From: an uncultured Verrucomicrobiales bacterium
Lineage (GTDB): Bacteria; Verrucomicrobiota; Verrucomicrobiia; Limisphaerales; Palsa-1400
Direction: 5' to 3'
Assembly (NCBI GenBank): GCA_903898185.1
Contig: CAIUEN010000438.1
Coordinates: 1 to 37,937 of the forward strand
DNA length: 37,937 nucleotides
A program made the position numbers and the translations under genes. Below the pieces are notes generated by a model. It did not search any database. It saw only the letters and a list, made by a program, of their open reading frames with translations, and had not been told where the DNA came from. Of the stretch, positions 10,023-20,215 are shown in pieces. Each line of letters starts with the position of its first letter. The stretch's first letter is position 1.

Positions 10023-10033
10023 AACCTTTAAAC

Positions 10034-10327
10034 TTAACTGGCAACAACAGCAGCTTCAGAATTGTGCTCAACCACTTGGAGCAGACGCCAGTGCTTGAGT
10101 TTGGATAAAGGACGGGTCTCTTGAATGAGCACTACGTCGCCAACTTTAGCCTCAGCCTTTTCGTCGTGAGCATAAAATTTGGAATACGCCGTAATGACTT
10201 TTTTAAAGCGGGGATGGGGAAAGCGTCGCTCCACGCTAACAACTATTGTCTTGGCCATTTTGCTGGAGATGACCTTGCCAAGGCGCTCTTTGCGGTGTCC
10301 GCGGGTAGTCTGGATAATTTCAGGCAT
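10034..10327 (-). CDS. rpsQ: 30S ribosomal protein S17
   Basis: [34 protein letters not shown]...[21 protein letters not shown]. Confidence 0.96.
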   Translation of the reverse strand: MPEIIQTTRGHRKERLGKVISSKMAKTIVVSVERRFPHPRFKKVITAYSKFYAHDEKAEAKVGDVVLIQETRPLSKLKHWRLLQVVEHNSEAAVVAS

Positions 10328-10333
10328 AACAGA

Positions 10334-10531
10334 TTAAGCCGCTTTAATGCGGGATTGCGAAATGCGGGTTTCCACTCGCGCCACATCACGACGCAGAATG
10401 CGCAGGCGCGCCGGCTTTTCAAGCTGACTGCTGGCCTGCTGCAAACGCAGGTTAAATATTTCGTGCCGCAGATCGCGGCCCTTTGCCGTCAATTCCTGCA
10501 TGGTCAAATCTTTAAGTTCCAACATCTTCAT
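10334..10531 (-). CDS. rpmC: 50S ribosomal protein L29
   Basis: MKMLELKDLTMQELTAKGRDLRHEIFNLRLQQASSQLEKPARLRILRRDVARVETRI; internal start chosen so it does not overlap rplP. Confidence 0.93.
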   Translation of the reverse strand: MKMLELKDLTMQELTAKGRDLRHEIFNLRLQQASSQLEKPARLRILRRDVARVETRISQSRIKAA

Positions 10532-10538
10532 AAATAGA

Positions 10539-10958
10539 TCAGCCGTGAAAGTGGCGAGATATAAAACGGGTTCTGATGGGCAGTTTGGTTGCAGCCAGAC
10601 GCATTGACTCACGCGCCACTGCTTCTGTCACGCCATCAACCTCGAAAAGAATGTTCGCCGGACGGACAACCGCAACCCAAGATTCGAGAGGACCCTTTCC
10701 CTTTCCCATTCGCGTTTCCAACGGCTTCTTGGTAAACGACTTTTGAGGAAAAATTCGAATCCAAACCTTGCCACGCCGCTTCATAAAGCGTGTGACCGCC
10801 ACACGTGCGGCTTCTATTTGCTTGGTGTCCAACCAAGCGCGTTCGAGCGTTTGGAGTCCGTATTCGCCGAAAGCCACCGTGGCCCCACTGTAGGCCAAAC
10901 CGGCCCGGCTTCCACGATGCATTTTGCGATACTTCACTCTTGCGGGCATCATTGCCAT
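10539..10958 (-). CDS. rplP: 50S ribosomal protein L16
   Basis: [23 protein letters not shown]...[36 protein letters not shown]. Confidence 0.97.
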   Translation of the reverse strand: MAMMPARVKYRKMHRGSRAGLAYSGATVAFGEYGLQTLERAWLDTKQIEAARVAVTRFMKRRGKVWIRIFPQKSFTKKPLETRMGKGKGPLESWVAVVRPANILFEVDGVTEAVARESMRLAATKLPIRTRFISRHFHG

Positions 10959-10983
10959 AACTAAAAATCCTTCTAAAAAATTA

Positions 10984-11670
10984 TCAGGCGGCGATAGGAG
11001 CGGGTTGCGGCTCTCGCGTCTGGGGTTGCAGTTCCTTCTTCTCTAATTTTACGTCGCCCTTGCAAATCCAACATTTGATACCCAATTTTCCATACATGGT
11101 ATTGGCTTCGGCAAAGCCGTAGTCAATATTGGCCCGCAGAGTGTGCAACGGCACCCGGCCCTCGTGGTATTTTTCAACGCGCGCAATTTCAGCGCCGCCT
11201 AGACGACCACCAACGCGAACCTTTATCCCTTCCGCGCCAAAATCCATTGCCACCTGAACAGACTTCTTTAGAGCCCGGCGGAAAGACACACGACGCTCCA
11301 ATTGCACGGCAATATTTTCGGCTACCAATTGCGCATCCACTTCCGGCTGCTTTATTTCCTGGATGTCAACATAGACATCCTTTCCGGTCATTTTGCTAAG
11401 ATCTTCCTTGAGCTTGTCGATTTCAGCGCCTTTGCGACCAATGACAACGCCAGGCCGAGCCGTATAAATAGTGATTCGGCAGCGTGAGGCAGCACGCTCA
11501 ATTCCGATTTTGGAAACAGAAGCTCCTTCGAGCTTCGACTTAAGAATCTGACGGATCTTGCGGTCCTCGGCAAGTAGTTTGCCAAATTCTTTTTTCTCGG
11601 CGAACCACTTGGAGGCCCAGTCGTGATTAACACCGACGCGCAGACCGATTGGATTTGTTTTTTGACCCAT
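10984..11670 (-). CDS. rpsC: 30S ribosomal protein S3
   Basis: [24 protein letters not shown]...KH motif [17 protein letters not shown]. Confidence 0.98.
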   Translation of the reverse strand: MGQKTNPIGLRVGVNHDWASKWFAEKKEFGKLLAEDRKIRQILKSKLEGASVSKIGIERAASRCRITIYTARPGVVIGRKGAEIDKLKEDLSKMTGKDVYVDIQEIKQPEVDAQLVAENIAVQLERRVSFRRALKKSVQVAMDFGAEGIKVRVGGRLGGAEIARVEKYHEGRVPLHTLRANIDYGFAEANTMYGKLGIKCWICKGDVKLEKKELQPQTREPQPAPIAA

Positions 11671-11677
11671 ATACTAG

Positions 11678-12028
11678 TTATTCGTCTGAAAGAACAATTT
11701 TGACGTGGCAACCGCGCTTCAGAATGGGGCCCGCAGAACCGCGTGCCTTGGGAGTGAAACGTTTGATTGTTGTGGCGGCGCCAGCAACCGCTTCACGAAC
11801 TCGCAAGGATTCAGCTTTAACCGGGGTGAATTTACCATTGCGGCCCTGGTCTTCGGCGTTTGCGATAGCCGATTGGAGAGTTTTGGTAACTATCCTGGCA
11901 CCTTTGCGCGGAACGATGGCCAAGACGGCTTGCGCCTGCAAAGCGGGCAACCCTTGAATCTGGCGCACAACCTCGCGCATTTTCTGCGGAGACATGCGCA
12001 CATTGCGTGTGATGGCTTGAACTTGCAT
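11678..12028 (-). CDS. rplV: 50S ribosomal protein L22
   Basis: ITRNVRMSPQKMREVVRQIQG...RFTPKARGSAGPILKRGCHVKIVL. Confidence 0.96.
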   Translation of the reverse strand: MQVQAITRNVRMSPQKMREVVRQIQGLPALQAQAVLAIVPRKGARIVTKTLQSAIANAEDQGRNGKFTPVKAESLRVREAVAGAATTIKRFTPKARGSAGPILKRGCHVKIVLSDE

Positions 12029-12031
12029 ATT

Positions 12032-12313
12032 CTATTTGGCTTCTGCTTTGGCCGTATGGACACCGTGCTTCTTGAAAGTGCGAGTCAGAGAGAATTCGCC
12101 AAGTCGATGTCCCACCATATTTTCAGTGACAAAAACAGGATTGAAGATTTTGCCGTTATGCACGTTAAATGTCAACCCAACAAAGTCAGGTGTGATCATC
12201 GACCGCCGCGACCACGTCTTTATCGGCGTTTTCGACTTGGAATCTTTTGCTTTCTGGATTTTCTCCAGCAGGTGGCCGTCAACAAACGGACCTTTCTTAA
12301 TTGAGCGTCCCAT
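12032..12313 (-). CDS. rpsS: 30S ribosomal protein S19
   Basis: [57 protein letters not shown]. Confidence 0.98.
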   Translation of the reverse strand: MGRSIKKGPFVDGHLLEKIQKAKDSKSKTPIKTWSRRSMITPDFVGLTFNVHNGKIFNPVFVTENMVGHRLGEFSLTRTFKKHGVHTAKAEAK

Positions 12314-12318
12314 AACGT

Positions 12319-13173
12319 TTACTTGTTCTTCATTGGCCGACCATCACGGCGGACTAAAATAAAACGGTTGGAGTATTTGCGCTTATTGCGCGTCCGATAG
12401 CCTTTGGCCAGCAAACCCCACGGAGAGGTCAACTGCTGCCAACCGCCACCGCTCTTGGCTTTTCCAGCGCCGCCACCATTGGGATGGTCCACGGGGTTGC
12501 GCACGACACCTCGACTGATCCCGCGAATACCGCGATGACGGGAACGACCGGCTTTACCTAATACAACATTCTCATGTTCGATATTGCCGACCTGACCGAC
12601 GGTCGCCAAACACGCCTCGTTAATTCTGCGGATTTCACCAGATGGCAACCGTATCGTAGCGTAACCCTCAGCGCGCGACATCAACGTCGCTGAGCCGCCA
12701 GCAGTGCGAACCAATTGCCCGCCACGACCGGGAGTAATCTCAAGATTGTGAATAGGAAGTCCAACTGGCACGTTTTTCAGAAACAGAGCATTACCGACTT
12801 CAGGCTCGGCGGTTGATCCGCTCAGCAACTTGGCACCGACCTTCAAGCCATTGGGTGCGATAATATAGCGTTTCTCGCCGTCTTTGTACTTCAGCAATGC
12901 CAGCCGCGCAGTGCGAATGGGATCGTATTCGATGGCCAAGACTTCGGCTTCAATACCGAGCTTGTTCCGTTTAAAATCAACAATGCGATAAAATTGTTTG
13001 TGTCCGCCGCCGATGCCTCGCGCAGTCACGCGCCCGTAGCAATTGCGACCGCCACTCTTTTTGCGAATCTCAGTCAGCTTGCGCTCTGGACGCGATTTAG
13101 TGATCTCGTCGAAGGACGCGATGGTCACATAGCGCGACGACGGAGTTAAAGGTCTGAAAGTTTTTACTGGCAT
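12319..13173 (-). CDS. rplB: 50S ribosomal protein L2
   Basis: [25 protein letters not shown]...[22 protein letters not shown]. Confidence 0.98.
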   Translation of the reverse strand: MPVKTFRPLTPSSRYVTIASFDEITKSRPERKLTEIRKKSGGRNCYGRVTARGIGGGHKQFYRIVDFKRNKLGIEAEVLAIEYDPIRTARLALLKYKDGEKRYIIAPNGLKVGAKLLSGSTAEPEVGNALFLKNVPVGLPIHNLEITPGRGGQLVRTAGGSATLMSRAEGYATIRLPSGEIRRINEACLATVGQVGNIEHENVVLGKAGRSRHRGIRGISRGVVRNPVDHPNGGGAGKAKSGGGWQQLTSPWGLLAKGYRTRNKRKYSNRFILVRRDGRPMKNK

Positions 13174-13186
13174 AGAATCACTCCGG

Positions 13187-13468
13187 TTAGGTCAAGACGA
13201 TCTTGTCGCCCTCTTTTAATGTCACGATGGCTTTTTTCCAATCCGATGTTTTACCTTCGGCGGGCTGACGCTGACGGCGAGGTTTTCCGCGAACATTCAT
13301 GGTGTTGACTTGAAGAACCTTAACCTTGAACAGTTCCTGTACGGCCTGCTTAATCTCGGGCTTGTTGGCGCGTCGATCAGCTACAACTGTGTATTTGTTA
13401 AGATTACTCGCCTGCCGGGTACCCTTCTCAGTGACCCTTACCGTTTTTATAATTTCAAAAGCGTTCAT
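13187..13468 (-). CDS. rplW: 50S ribosomal protein L23
   Basis: TVRVTEKGTRQASNLNKYTVVADRRANKPEIKQAVQELFKVKVLQVNTMNVRGKPRR. Confidence 0.96.
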   Translation of the reverse strand: MNAFEIIKTVRVTEKGTRQASNLNKYTVVADRRANKPEIKQAVQELFKVKVLQVNTMNVRGKPRRQRQPAEGKTSDWKKAIVTLKEGDKIVLT

Positions 13469-13471
13469 GGG

Positions 13472-14098
13472 CTATTCTTTGGTCAGACGTTGCTCGATGG
13501 CTTCAAAAGCGCCTTTGGTAATGAGTACCTTGTCGCTGCGCAGCAATTGATAGGTGTTGAGATTCTCCCCTGATGTCAGTTCAACATGCATGACATTACG
13601 TGATGCAAGGGTCAGGTTCTTGTCGGCTCCCTGCGAAACGATCAGCGCTGTTCCATCCACTTCCAAGGTGGAGAGCACGCCCAGAAATTCCTTGGTCTTG
13701 GGCGAGTTGAGCTTGATGTCATCAATGACCAATATGTCGCCCGCCTTGAGGCGCTCACTCAAAGCTTTGCGCAGTGCCAGATGTTTGGTTGAGCGGCTGA
13801 CTTTCTTGCTGAAGTCGCGCGGTCTTGGACCGAACACAACACCACCACCACGCCACAACGGAGATTGGAAGGATCCAGCGCGAGCGCGGCCAGTGCCTTT
13901 TTGACGCCACGGTTTCTTGTTGGTGCCGGCGACTTCGCCGACGGTTTTGGTGCAAGCAGTTCCCATGCGCTGCGCCGCTTGATACGCGACCACGACATCG
14001 TGAACGGCCTGGGTGCCACTTCCGTCTTCGATCAGCGGAATCTTGATTTCCAGTTCACCCTGGCTGTTACCCTGTATATCTTTAACCGGGAGCTTCAT
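13472..14098 (-). CDS. rplD: 50S ribosomal protein L4
   Basis: KTVGEVAGTNKKPWRQKGTGRARAGSFQSPLWRGGGVVFGPRPRDFSKKV. Confidence 0.97.
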   Translation of the reverse strand: MKLPVKDIQGNSQGELEIKIPLIEDGSGTQAVHDVVVAYQAAQRMGTACTKTVGEVAGTNKKPWRQKGTGRARAGSFQSPLWRGGGVVFGPRPRDFSKKVSRSTKHLALRKALSERLKAGDILVIDDIKLNSPKTKEFLGVLSTLEVDGTALIVSQGADKNLTLASRNVMHVELTSGENLNTYQLLRSDKVLITKGAFEAIEQRLTKE

Positions 14099-14101
14099 AA
14101 A

Positions 14102-14827
14102 TTACTTTTTCTTGGCCGCAGGTTTGGTTCCGGGAGCGGCAGGTTTCGGTGCGGCGGGTGTCGCAAAGGCCAGCCTGCGCTTGGCGCGTTCAGAACCCTT
14201 GAGCAGCTTTTTCGATTCGCGAATCACTACGTAATCATTTTCCGCGCCAGGAATGGAACCCCGGATCAGAAGTAGATTCTCAGCCTCTATGACTTGAACA
14301 ATTCGGAGATTCTGAGTGGTGCGCTGAATGTGGCCCATGTGGCCGGGCATCTTCATGCCACGCATGACGGTGCCTGGAAAAAGACGCTGTCCGATCGCTC
14401 CGGAACGACGCCGCCATCCTTTTGCGCCGTGGGTAGCATCACCGCCACGAAAATTATGCCGCTTCATTACGCCTTCGAAGCCTCGTCCTTTTGTAATACC
14501 GATGGCATCGACAAAGTCTCCCTGCGCAAAAACATTGGCACCAATTACATCACCAGGTTTAACCGCAAGAGTGAAATCGCGAAACTCGCGAATGCGCTTG
14601 GTGGGTGCCGCTCCAAATTTCTTGAAATGGCCAAGCAACGGTTTGGTAATACGTTGTTCTTTTTGATCGTCGAACCCGAGTTGAACGGCATTATAGCCAT
14701 CGCTTTCAACTGTCTTCGTTTGAATGACGCGGTTGGGGCCAACGTGAACAATGGTAACCGGTATCAAGACGCCGGCGGCGTCATAGACACTGGTATGGCC
14801 GAGTTTTTTTCCTAAGAGTCCGAGCAT
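14102..14827 (-). CDS. rplC: 50S ribosomal protein L3
   Basis: MLGLLGKKLGHTSVYDAAGVLIPVTIVHVGPN...RVMKRHNFRGGDATHGAKGWRRRSGAIGQ-type core. Confidence 0.97.
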   Translation of the reverse strand: MLGLLGKKLGHTSVYDAAGVLIPVTIVHVGPNRVIQTKTVESDGYNAVQLGFDDQKEQRITKPLLGHFKKFGAAPTKRIREFRDFTLAVKPGDVIGANVFAQGDFVDAIGITKGRGFEGVMKRHNFRGGDATHGAKGWRRRSGAIGQRLFPGTVMRGMKMPGHMGHIQRTTQNLRIVQVIEAENLLLIRGSIPGAENDYVVIRESKKLLKGSERAKRRLAFATPAAPKPAAPGTKPAAKKK

Positions 14828-14832
14828 ATGCT

Positions 14833-15141
14833 TTAAATCTTGATCGTGATATCGACGCCCGCAGGAAGGTTCAATTTCTTGAGTTCATCCACAGTTTTCG
14901 CAGTCGGCTCGATAATATCGAGCAACCGCTTGTGCGTGCGCTGTTCGAACGTTTCCTGGGATTTCTTATCCGAGTGAGGAGAGCGCAGCACTGTGAAACG
15001 CTCGACACGGGTCGGAAGAGGAATCGGGCCGCCAACGCGAGCACCGGTGCGTTTGACAGTTTCTACAATGTCATGTGCCGATTGGTCTATGACCCTATGG
15101 TCAAAAGCCTTAAGTCTAATACGAATACGTTGTGCAGCCAT
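14833..15141 (-). CDS. rpsJ: 30S ribosomal protein S10
   Basis: [68 protein letters not shown]. Confidence 0.98.
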   Translation of the reverse strand: MAAQRIRIRLKAFDHRVIDQSAHDIVETVKRTGARVGGPIPLPTRVERFTVLRSPHSDKKSQETFEQRTHKRLLDIIEPTAKTVDELKKLNLPAGVDITIKI

Positions 15142-15167
15142 AAATCAAAGAACAAGGTTAAGAATTT

Positions 15168-17354
15168 CTAAGTTCGCGCCGCAGGTTTCTTGCCGGCGGC
15201 CTCCAAAATCACGTTAAGAACGCTTTGCGGAACCTGCTCGAATGTGAGTGGCTCCATTGAGTAAGATGCGCGACCTTTGGAAAGTGATCGAATCGCAGTG
15301 GCATACCCGAACATTTCGGCCAGCGGAACATGTGCATTCAAAATTGTTTGTCCTGCCTTGCCGTCGATCCCTATGATCGTACCGCGTCGGCGGTTGACGT
15401 CCCCCAGCAAATCGCCTTGGTATTCGTCTGGAGTCGTGACTTCGACTTTCATGAGCGGTTCCAACAGTATCGGGTGGGCCTTCTTGAAAGCATCCTTGAG
15501 CGCAAAAATACCAGCCATTTTGAACGCCAGTTCATTCGAGTCAACTTCGTGGAAACTGCCGTCCACAATGCTCACCTTCATATCGATGACTTGGTAGCCG
15601 GCGTAAACGCCACTACGGCAGGCATCTTCAATGCCGTCGATGATTGCCGGAATATACTCCTTGGGAATAGCTCCACCAACAATAGCATTGACGATTTCAA
15701 TGCCCTTGCCCTTGACGTTGGGCTCAACGGTAATGCATGCATGACCGTATTGTCCGCGTCCACCGGACTGACGAATATACTTCCCTTCGCCTTCGGCGCT
15801 CTTGGTGATGGTCTCACGATAAGCAATTTGAGGCGCACCAGTGGAAGCTTCCACCTTGAACTCGCGTTTGAGGCGGTCGATGATGATTTCCAAGTGCAGT
15901 TCACCCATGCCGGCAATGATAAGCTGACTAGTCTCCTCGTTTGTGAAACAGCGGAACGTCGGATCTTCTTCAGCCAATCTCTGCAAACCTTCACCCATCT
16001 TGTCGCGGTCTGCGCGTGTCTTGGGCTCGACGGCCATACTGATGACCGGCTCTGGGAAAGTTGGCGGTTCGAGTGTTATCTCAAAGTCCTCATCGACCAA
16101 AGTGTCACCAGTAACGATGTTACGCAAACCAACCAGCGCGGCGATGTCGCCCGCATAGACCTGCTCGACATCCTTACGCTCGCTGCCCTGAATGATCATC
16201 AAGCGGCTGACCCGCTCACGTCTGCGTGTGCGCGCATTATAAATGGTGTCACCCTTCTTAAGCTGACCGGAATAGACTCGGAAGAAAACCAGCTTGCCCG
16301 CATACGGATCGGTCCACAACTTGAACGCGAGTGAACAAAACAGCGCGTGGTCATCCGCAGGAACAATGACTTCGTTGGTCGTGCCAGGCTCGAGCCCTCT
16401 AGCCGGAGGAATGTCGATCGGGCTGGGAAGATAATCAACTACTGCATCGACCAGCGGTTGTACGCCTTTCTTCTTAAAAGCAGAGCCGGGTATGACTGGA
16501 ACAAATTCGATTTTACAAACCAAGCGGCGAATGGCTGCCTTAAGGATCAAAGGACTAATGGGTTTGTCTTCAATGACCATTTCTGCAATGGCATCGTCCT
16601 TATTGGAGACGGCATCAATCAACTCGCGCAATGCAGTTTCAGAACGCTCCTTATGCTCTGCGGGAATTTCTGTAATGTCGTAGCGCAAACCTTCAGTAGT
16701 CACATCGCCAGCACCCCAAATGATCGCCTTTTGATTGATGATATCAATGACGCCAGCAAACTGATCTTCTGCCCCGATGGGCAGGTAAACCGGGTAGGCA
16801 TACGCATTCAGCTTCTTGCGCATGTCGCTCAAGGCATTTTCAAAATTCGCCCCAGTGCGGTCCATCTTATTAACGAACGCGATGCGGGGAACTTTGTACT
16901 TGGTAGCCTGGCGCCAGACGGTTTCCGACTGGGGCTGCACCCCAGCAACGCCGCAGAAGACGGCAACCGCGCCATCAAGCACCCTCATGGAACGTTCCAC
17001 TTCAGCGGTGAAGTCAACGTGCCCTGGAGTGTCTATAATATTAATGCGGTGATTTACACCGGTGTAAAGCTTCTCAAGCCCTGCTTCGGCTTTCTGAGTC
17101 CAGAAACACGTCACAGCAGCGGACGTGATTGTAATGCCGCGCTCACGCTCCTGTTCCATCCAGTCAGTTACGGTGTTGCCGTCATCGACATCGCCAATCT
17201 TATGAATAAGACCGGTATAAAAAAGGATTCGTTCTGTCGTAGTCGTCTTGCCTGCATCAATGTGCGCGGCAATGCCGATGTTGCGTACGTGCTCCATCGT
17301 GTGAACACGCCCTGCGGCGTTCACCGACTTTTTTTCTGTAACTGCGTCAGACAT
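15168..17354 (-). CDS. fusA: Elongation factor G
   Basis: G-domain motifs [32 protein letters not shown]; located between rpsG and rpsJ. Confidence 0.98.
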   Translation of the reverse strand: MSDAVTEKKSVNAAGRVHTMEHVRNIGIAAHIDAGKTTTTERILFYTGLIHKIGDVDDGNTVTDWMEQERERGITITSAAVTCFWTQKAEAGLEKLYTGVNHRINIIDTPGHVDFTAEVERSMRVLDGAVAVFCGVAGVQPQSETVWRQATKYKVPRIAFVNKMDRTGANFENALSDMRKKLNAYAYPVYLPIGAEDQFAGVIDIINQKAIIWGAGDVTTEGLRYDITEIPAEHKERSETALRELIDAVSNKDDAIAEMVIEDKPISPLILKAAIRRLVCKIEFVPVIPGSAFKKKGVQPLVDAVVDYLPSPIDIPPARGLEPGTTNEVIVPADDHALFCSLAFKLWTDPYAGKLVFFRVYSGQLKKGDTIYNARTRRRERVSRLMIIQGSERKDVEQVYAGDIAALVGLRNIVTGDTLVDEDFEITLEPPTFPEPVISMAVEPKTRADRDKMGEGLQRLAEEDPTFRCFTNEETSQLIIAGMGELHLEIIIDRLKREFKVEASTGAPQIAYRETITKSAEGEGKYIRQSGGRGQYGHACITVEPNVKGKGIEIVNAIVGGAIPKEYIPAIIDGIEDACRSGVYAGYQVIDMKVSIVDGSFHEVDSNELAFKMAGIFALKDAFKKAHPILLEPLMKVEVTTPDEYQGDLLGDVNRRRGTIIGIDGKAGQTILNAHVPLAEMFGYATAIRSLSKGRASYSMEPLTFEQVPQSVLNVILEAAGKKPAART

Positions 17355-17416
17355 TTAAAATGAATAGAAATGCCCCGATGAGCTTCGGCCTTCGGGGCGA
17401 TGAAACTGTCCTTTTA

Positions 17417-17890
17417 CTACCAGCGGAAATGAGCGAAAGCCTTGTTGGATTGCGCCATTTTATGAACTTCGTCACGCTTGCGAATGGCATTCCCCTGCCC
17501 TTGAAACGCATCCATGATTTCTGCCGCCAGCGCTTCTTTCATCGCAATTCCCTTTCGAGCATCCGCAAAATCGACCAACCAGCGCATGGCCAGCGAGAGC
17601 TGCCGGTCCGTTGGCACTTCCATGGGCACCTGATAGGTTGCGCCACCAACGCGACGAGGTTTGACCTCCAAGCGAGGCTTCGCGTTATCGACAGCCCGCT
17701 GCAAAATTTCCATCGGATTGCTCGCAGGATTCTTTTCCGCGATCTGATCAAATGCGCCGTAAACGATTCTTTGCGCGATGGATTTCTTTCCAGAAATCAT
17801 GACCGTGTTCACCAACCGGGAGACCAGCGTGCTGTGGAACTTGCTGTCTTCCAAGAGCGGCCTTTTAACTGCTTGACGTCGTCGAGACAT
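17417..17890 (-). CDS. rpsG: 30S ribosomal protein S7
   Basis: MSRRRQAVKRPLLEDSKFHSTLVSRLVNTVMISGKKSIAQRIVYGAFD...PRRVGGATYQVPMEV. Confidence 0.98.
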   Translation of the reverse strand: MSRRRQAVKRPLLEDSKFHSTLVSRLVNTVMISGKKSIAQRIVYGAFDQIAEKNPASNPMEILQRAVDNAKPRLEVKPRRVGGATYQVPMEVPTDRQLSLAMRWLVDFADARKGIAMKEALAAEIMDAFQGQGNAIRKRDEVHKMAQSNKAFAHFRW

Positions 17891-17899
17891 AACAAAATT

Positions 17900-18298
17900 T
17901 TATTTCTTGGCTTCAGCCGGTTTGGCGGCTTTGGGCCGTTTCACACCGTATTTTGAACGGCTTACCCGCCGCTTTTCCACACCGGCGGCGTCGAGAGTCC
18001 CGCGCACGATATGATAGCGAACACCGGGCAAATCTTTAACACGCCCACCTCGCACCAGCACGATCGAATGCTCCTGCAAATTGTGGCCCTCATCCGGAAT
18101 GTAAGCTATAACCTCAAAGCCGTTGGTCAGGCGCACTTTGGCCACTTTGCGCATGGCCGAGTTTGGTTTCTTCGGCGTGCGAGTCATGACCTGAATGCAG
18201 ACGCCCCGGCGATAAGGCGAACTCTGCAAAGCCGGTGCCTTGGACTTGCTTCGCAACTTATTTCGTCCGTGTCGGACGAGCTGATTAATTGTCGGCAT
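17900..18298 (-). CDS. rpsL: 30S ribosomal protein S12
   Basis: [12 protein letters not shown]...[71 protein letters not shown]. Confidence 0.98.
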   Translation of the reverse strand: MPTINQLVRHGRNKLRSKSKAPALQSSPYRRGVCIQVMTRTPKKPNSAMRKVAKVRLTNGFEVIAYIPDEGHNLQEHSIVLVRGGRVKDLPGVRYHIVRGTLDAAGVEKRRVSRSKYGVKRPKAAKPAEAKK

Positions 18299-18348
18299 TT
18301 GACGTAACGTTTATTCCACCGAATCCTATTAAGGAAACGGAGCGCGGA

Positions 18349-18376
18349 ATATAATTAAAAGCCCCACCCATTGCAA
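18349..18376 (-). promoter_or_regulatory. Candidate sigma70-type promoter of the ribosomal superoperon
   Basis: On the minus strand: TTGCAA - 16 bp - TTATAT, about 50 nt upstream of the rpsL start. By-eye match only. Confidence 0.4.
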
Positions 18377-18731
18377 CAAGTATTTAAAAAAACTTTGCTT
18401 CAATAGTGGGCAAAAACCCCTGACTCTCCCTCGCGTCACCTTCTTCACAGGCATCCACGTTGAGAGCCAAAGCGCAATTCGATTCACCGACCCCAAGCCC
18501 AATTCATTGAGACTCAAAGTCTTCCGTATTGGCGAACCGCTTTTTCCTAAACCGCCCGAGCCTAAGACCTCAAGGGCGGACGGTTAATATGATAGAATCA
18601 CAGACAGAGCGCAAGAGGAAATTCTTAAAAACTTGATGGCCGATGCATTTTATTAAACTTACAGAGTTCCCAGCGGGATATTCATGCTGCTTTCACTAAT
18701 CCGCAAGATGCGGGTGTAACCGCCCAGACCG

Positions 18732-18754
18732 AGAACAGGCGAGACGCCTGTTCT
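18732..18754. repeat. Palindromic repeat, copy A (AGAACAGGCG-AGA-CGCCTGTTCT + ACCT)
   Basis: Perfect 10-bp stem with 3-nt loop; same layout and CTACCT tail as 31835-31858. Confidence 0.75.
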
Positions 18755-19523
18755 ACCTTAAGAAATGCTCCAGTCCATCGGCAACTCCGTGACCTTGCGA
18801 AAACGAGCTGATATAGCCGTTTTGGTTGCGAACGGTGGCTTTAACGGTGTCAATCGCGTTGTGCGGGGCAACCAGGTAATGGGCATACTGGCGCGAAAGC
18901 ATCGGCAGGTCGTTCAGGTGATCGCCAGCAGCAAAGGTATGATTGCTGCCGATGCCGTGGCGGCCTCCGATTTCGGCGAGCGCGCTGCCCTTGTTGAAAG
19001 CGTCGTGGCTGAACCGGGCATAAACGTCATTGCGGACAACTGTCAAATGAGGCACCGTTTCGCAGTAGGTATTGAGATACTCGTGAATTTTGTCCGCGTC
19101 GGCCAGTTTGTCGGCAATAAAGCAGAATGGTGAAAAGACATCGTCGTAAATAATCGCCGGGAAACGCTTGTGAACCCAGGCGGCCAGGGCGTGCAAGTCG
19201 CCTCGCACCCGACGGAACAGCTCGGCGTGCGCGCGCGTGCAAGCGTCATTCCATTCAGTGTGAGGAATGTATTCGTTGTTCTTCCGCATGTAGATTTCAC
19301 GTTCGACCAAGACGAGGTAGTCTGGCTTGACCGACAGATGCGAACGCCCCAGTGTTTCGAGCAAGCTTGAGAGATCGCGTCCGGTATTGATCACCCATCT
19401 GACCCCTTGGGCCTGGAGGTTGGCCAGCATCTCCTGCAATTTGCGCGGCACGGGCGGATTCTCAAATTCAGCAAAGAGCGTTCCGTCAAAATCGGTCGAA
19501 ATCAGTTTTATGGGCAAAGACAT
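18753..19523 (-). CDS. HAD superfamily (Cof/IIB-type) hydrolase
   Basis: LISTDFDGTLF motif I, VINTGRD motif II, late FNKGSALAEIGGRHGI...FAAGDHLNDLPMLS motifs III/IV. Confidence 0.85.
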   Translation of the reverse strand: MSLPIKLISTDFDGTLFAEFENPPVPRKLQEMLANLQAQGVRWVINTGRDLSSLLETLGRSHLSVKPDYLVLVEREIYMRKNNEYIPHTEWNDACTRAHAELFRRVRGDLHALAAWVHKRFPAIIYDDVFSPFCFIADKLADADKIHEYLNTYCETVPHLTVVRNDVYARFSHDAFNKGSALAEIGGRHGIGSNHTFAAGDHLNDLPMLSRQYAHYLVAPHNAIDTVKATVRNQNGYISSFSQGHGVADGLEHFLR

Positions 19524-19674
19524 CCAGACATGAAGAAACTATAGCTTGAGCAGACTGGCAAATAGAAATCGTGAAGAGATCGAAATCAACTTTGAACTTT
19601 CAACTCTCATCCGCCCGCGCATAGACTGGCAGCCGCACAGAGCGGTATGCAACCTCTCAAAAACGAATCTCAAC

Positions 19675-19956
19675 ATGAAATCCTCTTACGAACTCGCAAT
19701 GGAACGTCTGGCGAAAACCTCGCCCACGGTCAAAGTCACTGCCGCGCAAAAAACAGAACTGGCCGAACTCGAATCTCTTTACGCCGCCAAGATCGCCGAG
19801 CGGGACATTTTCCTCAAAAGTGAACTGGCAAAAGCCGTTGAAAAACAGGACCTTCCGGCTTACCAACAGATCGAAAAACAGATGGTCAGCGATCGCAAAT
19901 CGTTCCAAGCTGAACTCGAAGAAAAGAAAGACAGCGTAAGACAGCGAAATGTCTGA
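19675..19956 (+). CDS. Small conserved-looking coiled-coil protein of unknown function
   Basis: MKSSYELAMERLAKTSPTVKVTAAQKTELAELESLYAAKIAERDIFLKSEL...; charged helical composition; start chosen at the internal Met. Confidence 0.65.
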   Translation: MKSSYELAMERLAKTSPTVKVTAAQKTELAELESLYAAKIAERDIFLKSELAKAVEKQDLPAYQQIEKQMVSDRKSFQAELEEKKDSVRQRNV

Positions 19957-19988
19957 AACTGATAGTTGCTGCCAACTGACGGCAGCGG

Positions 19989-20162
19989 CCAGCAATTCTC
20001 ATTTTGAGCAAGGAAGGGGAAAAACGCTGATCTGCCTGCGCACGAAGTTTCCGACTCCCTGCGGAGCCAGAGGCACCGCAACAGTCAGCACAATAATCAT
20101 TGCACCTCGATAACGAGGTGCTGGCAGACCAGAGGTCTGCCCCACATAATGAGAACTGCTGG
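19989..20162. repeat. Composite palindromic element with imperfect ~15-bp terminal inverted repeats and two internal hairpins
   Basis: CCAGCAATTCTCATT (19989-20003) versus AATGAGAACTGCTGG (20148-20162), 14/15 complementary. Internal GCACCTCG-ATAA-CGAGGTGC (20102-20121) and GGCAGACC-AGA-GGTCTGCC (20123-20141). Confidence 0.5.
20123..20141. repeat. Palindromic repeat, copy C (GGCAGACC-AGA-GGTCTGCC + CCACA)
   Basis: Perfect 8-bp stem; near-identical to 21117-21134 inside rimO. Confidence 0.75.
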
Positions 20163-20215
20163 GTAGCGGCTGATATCCATATCCCAATTTGCTCAGCCCG
20201 GCTACACTTTTGGTG

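Noticed and set aside
15330-17363. Long plus-strand ORFs (334 and 338 aa) opposite fusA
   Set aside because: Mirror ORFs caused by codon bias on the antisense strand of an unmistakable EF-G gene; no recognisable motifs.
18329-18517. 62-aa minus-strand ORF upstream of rpsL
   Set aside because: Overlaps the likely promoter/leader of the superoperon; no recognisable domain.
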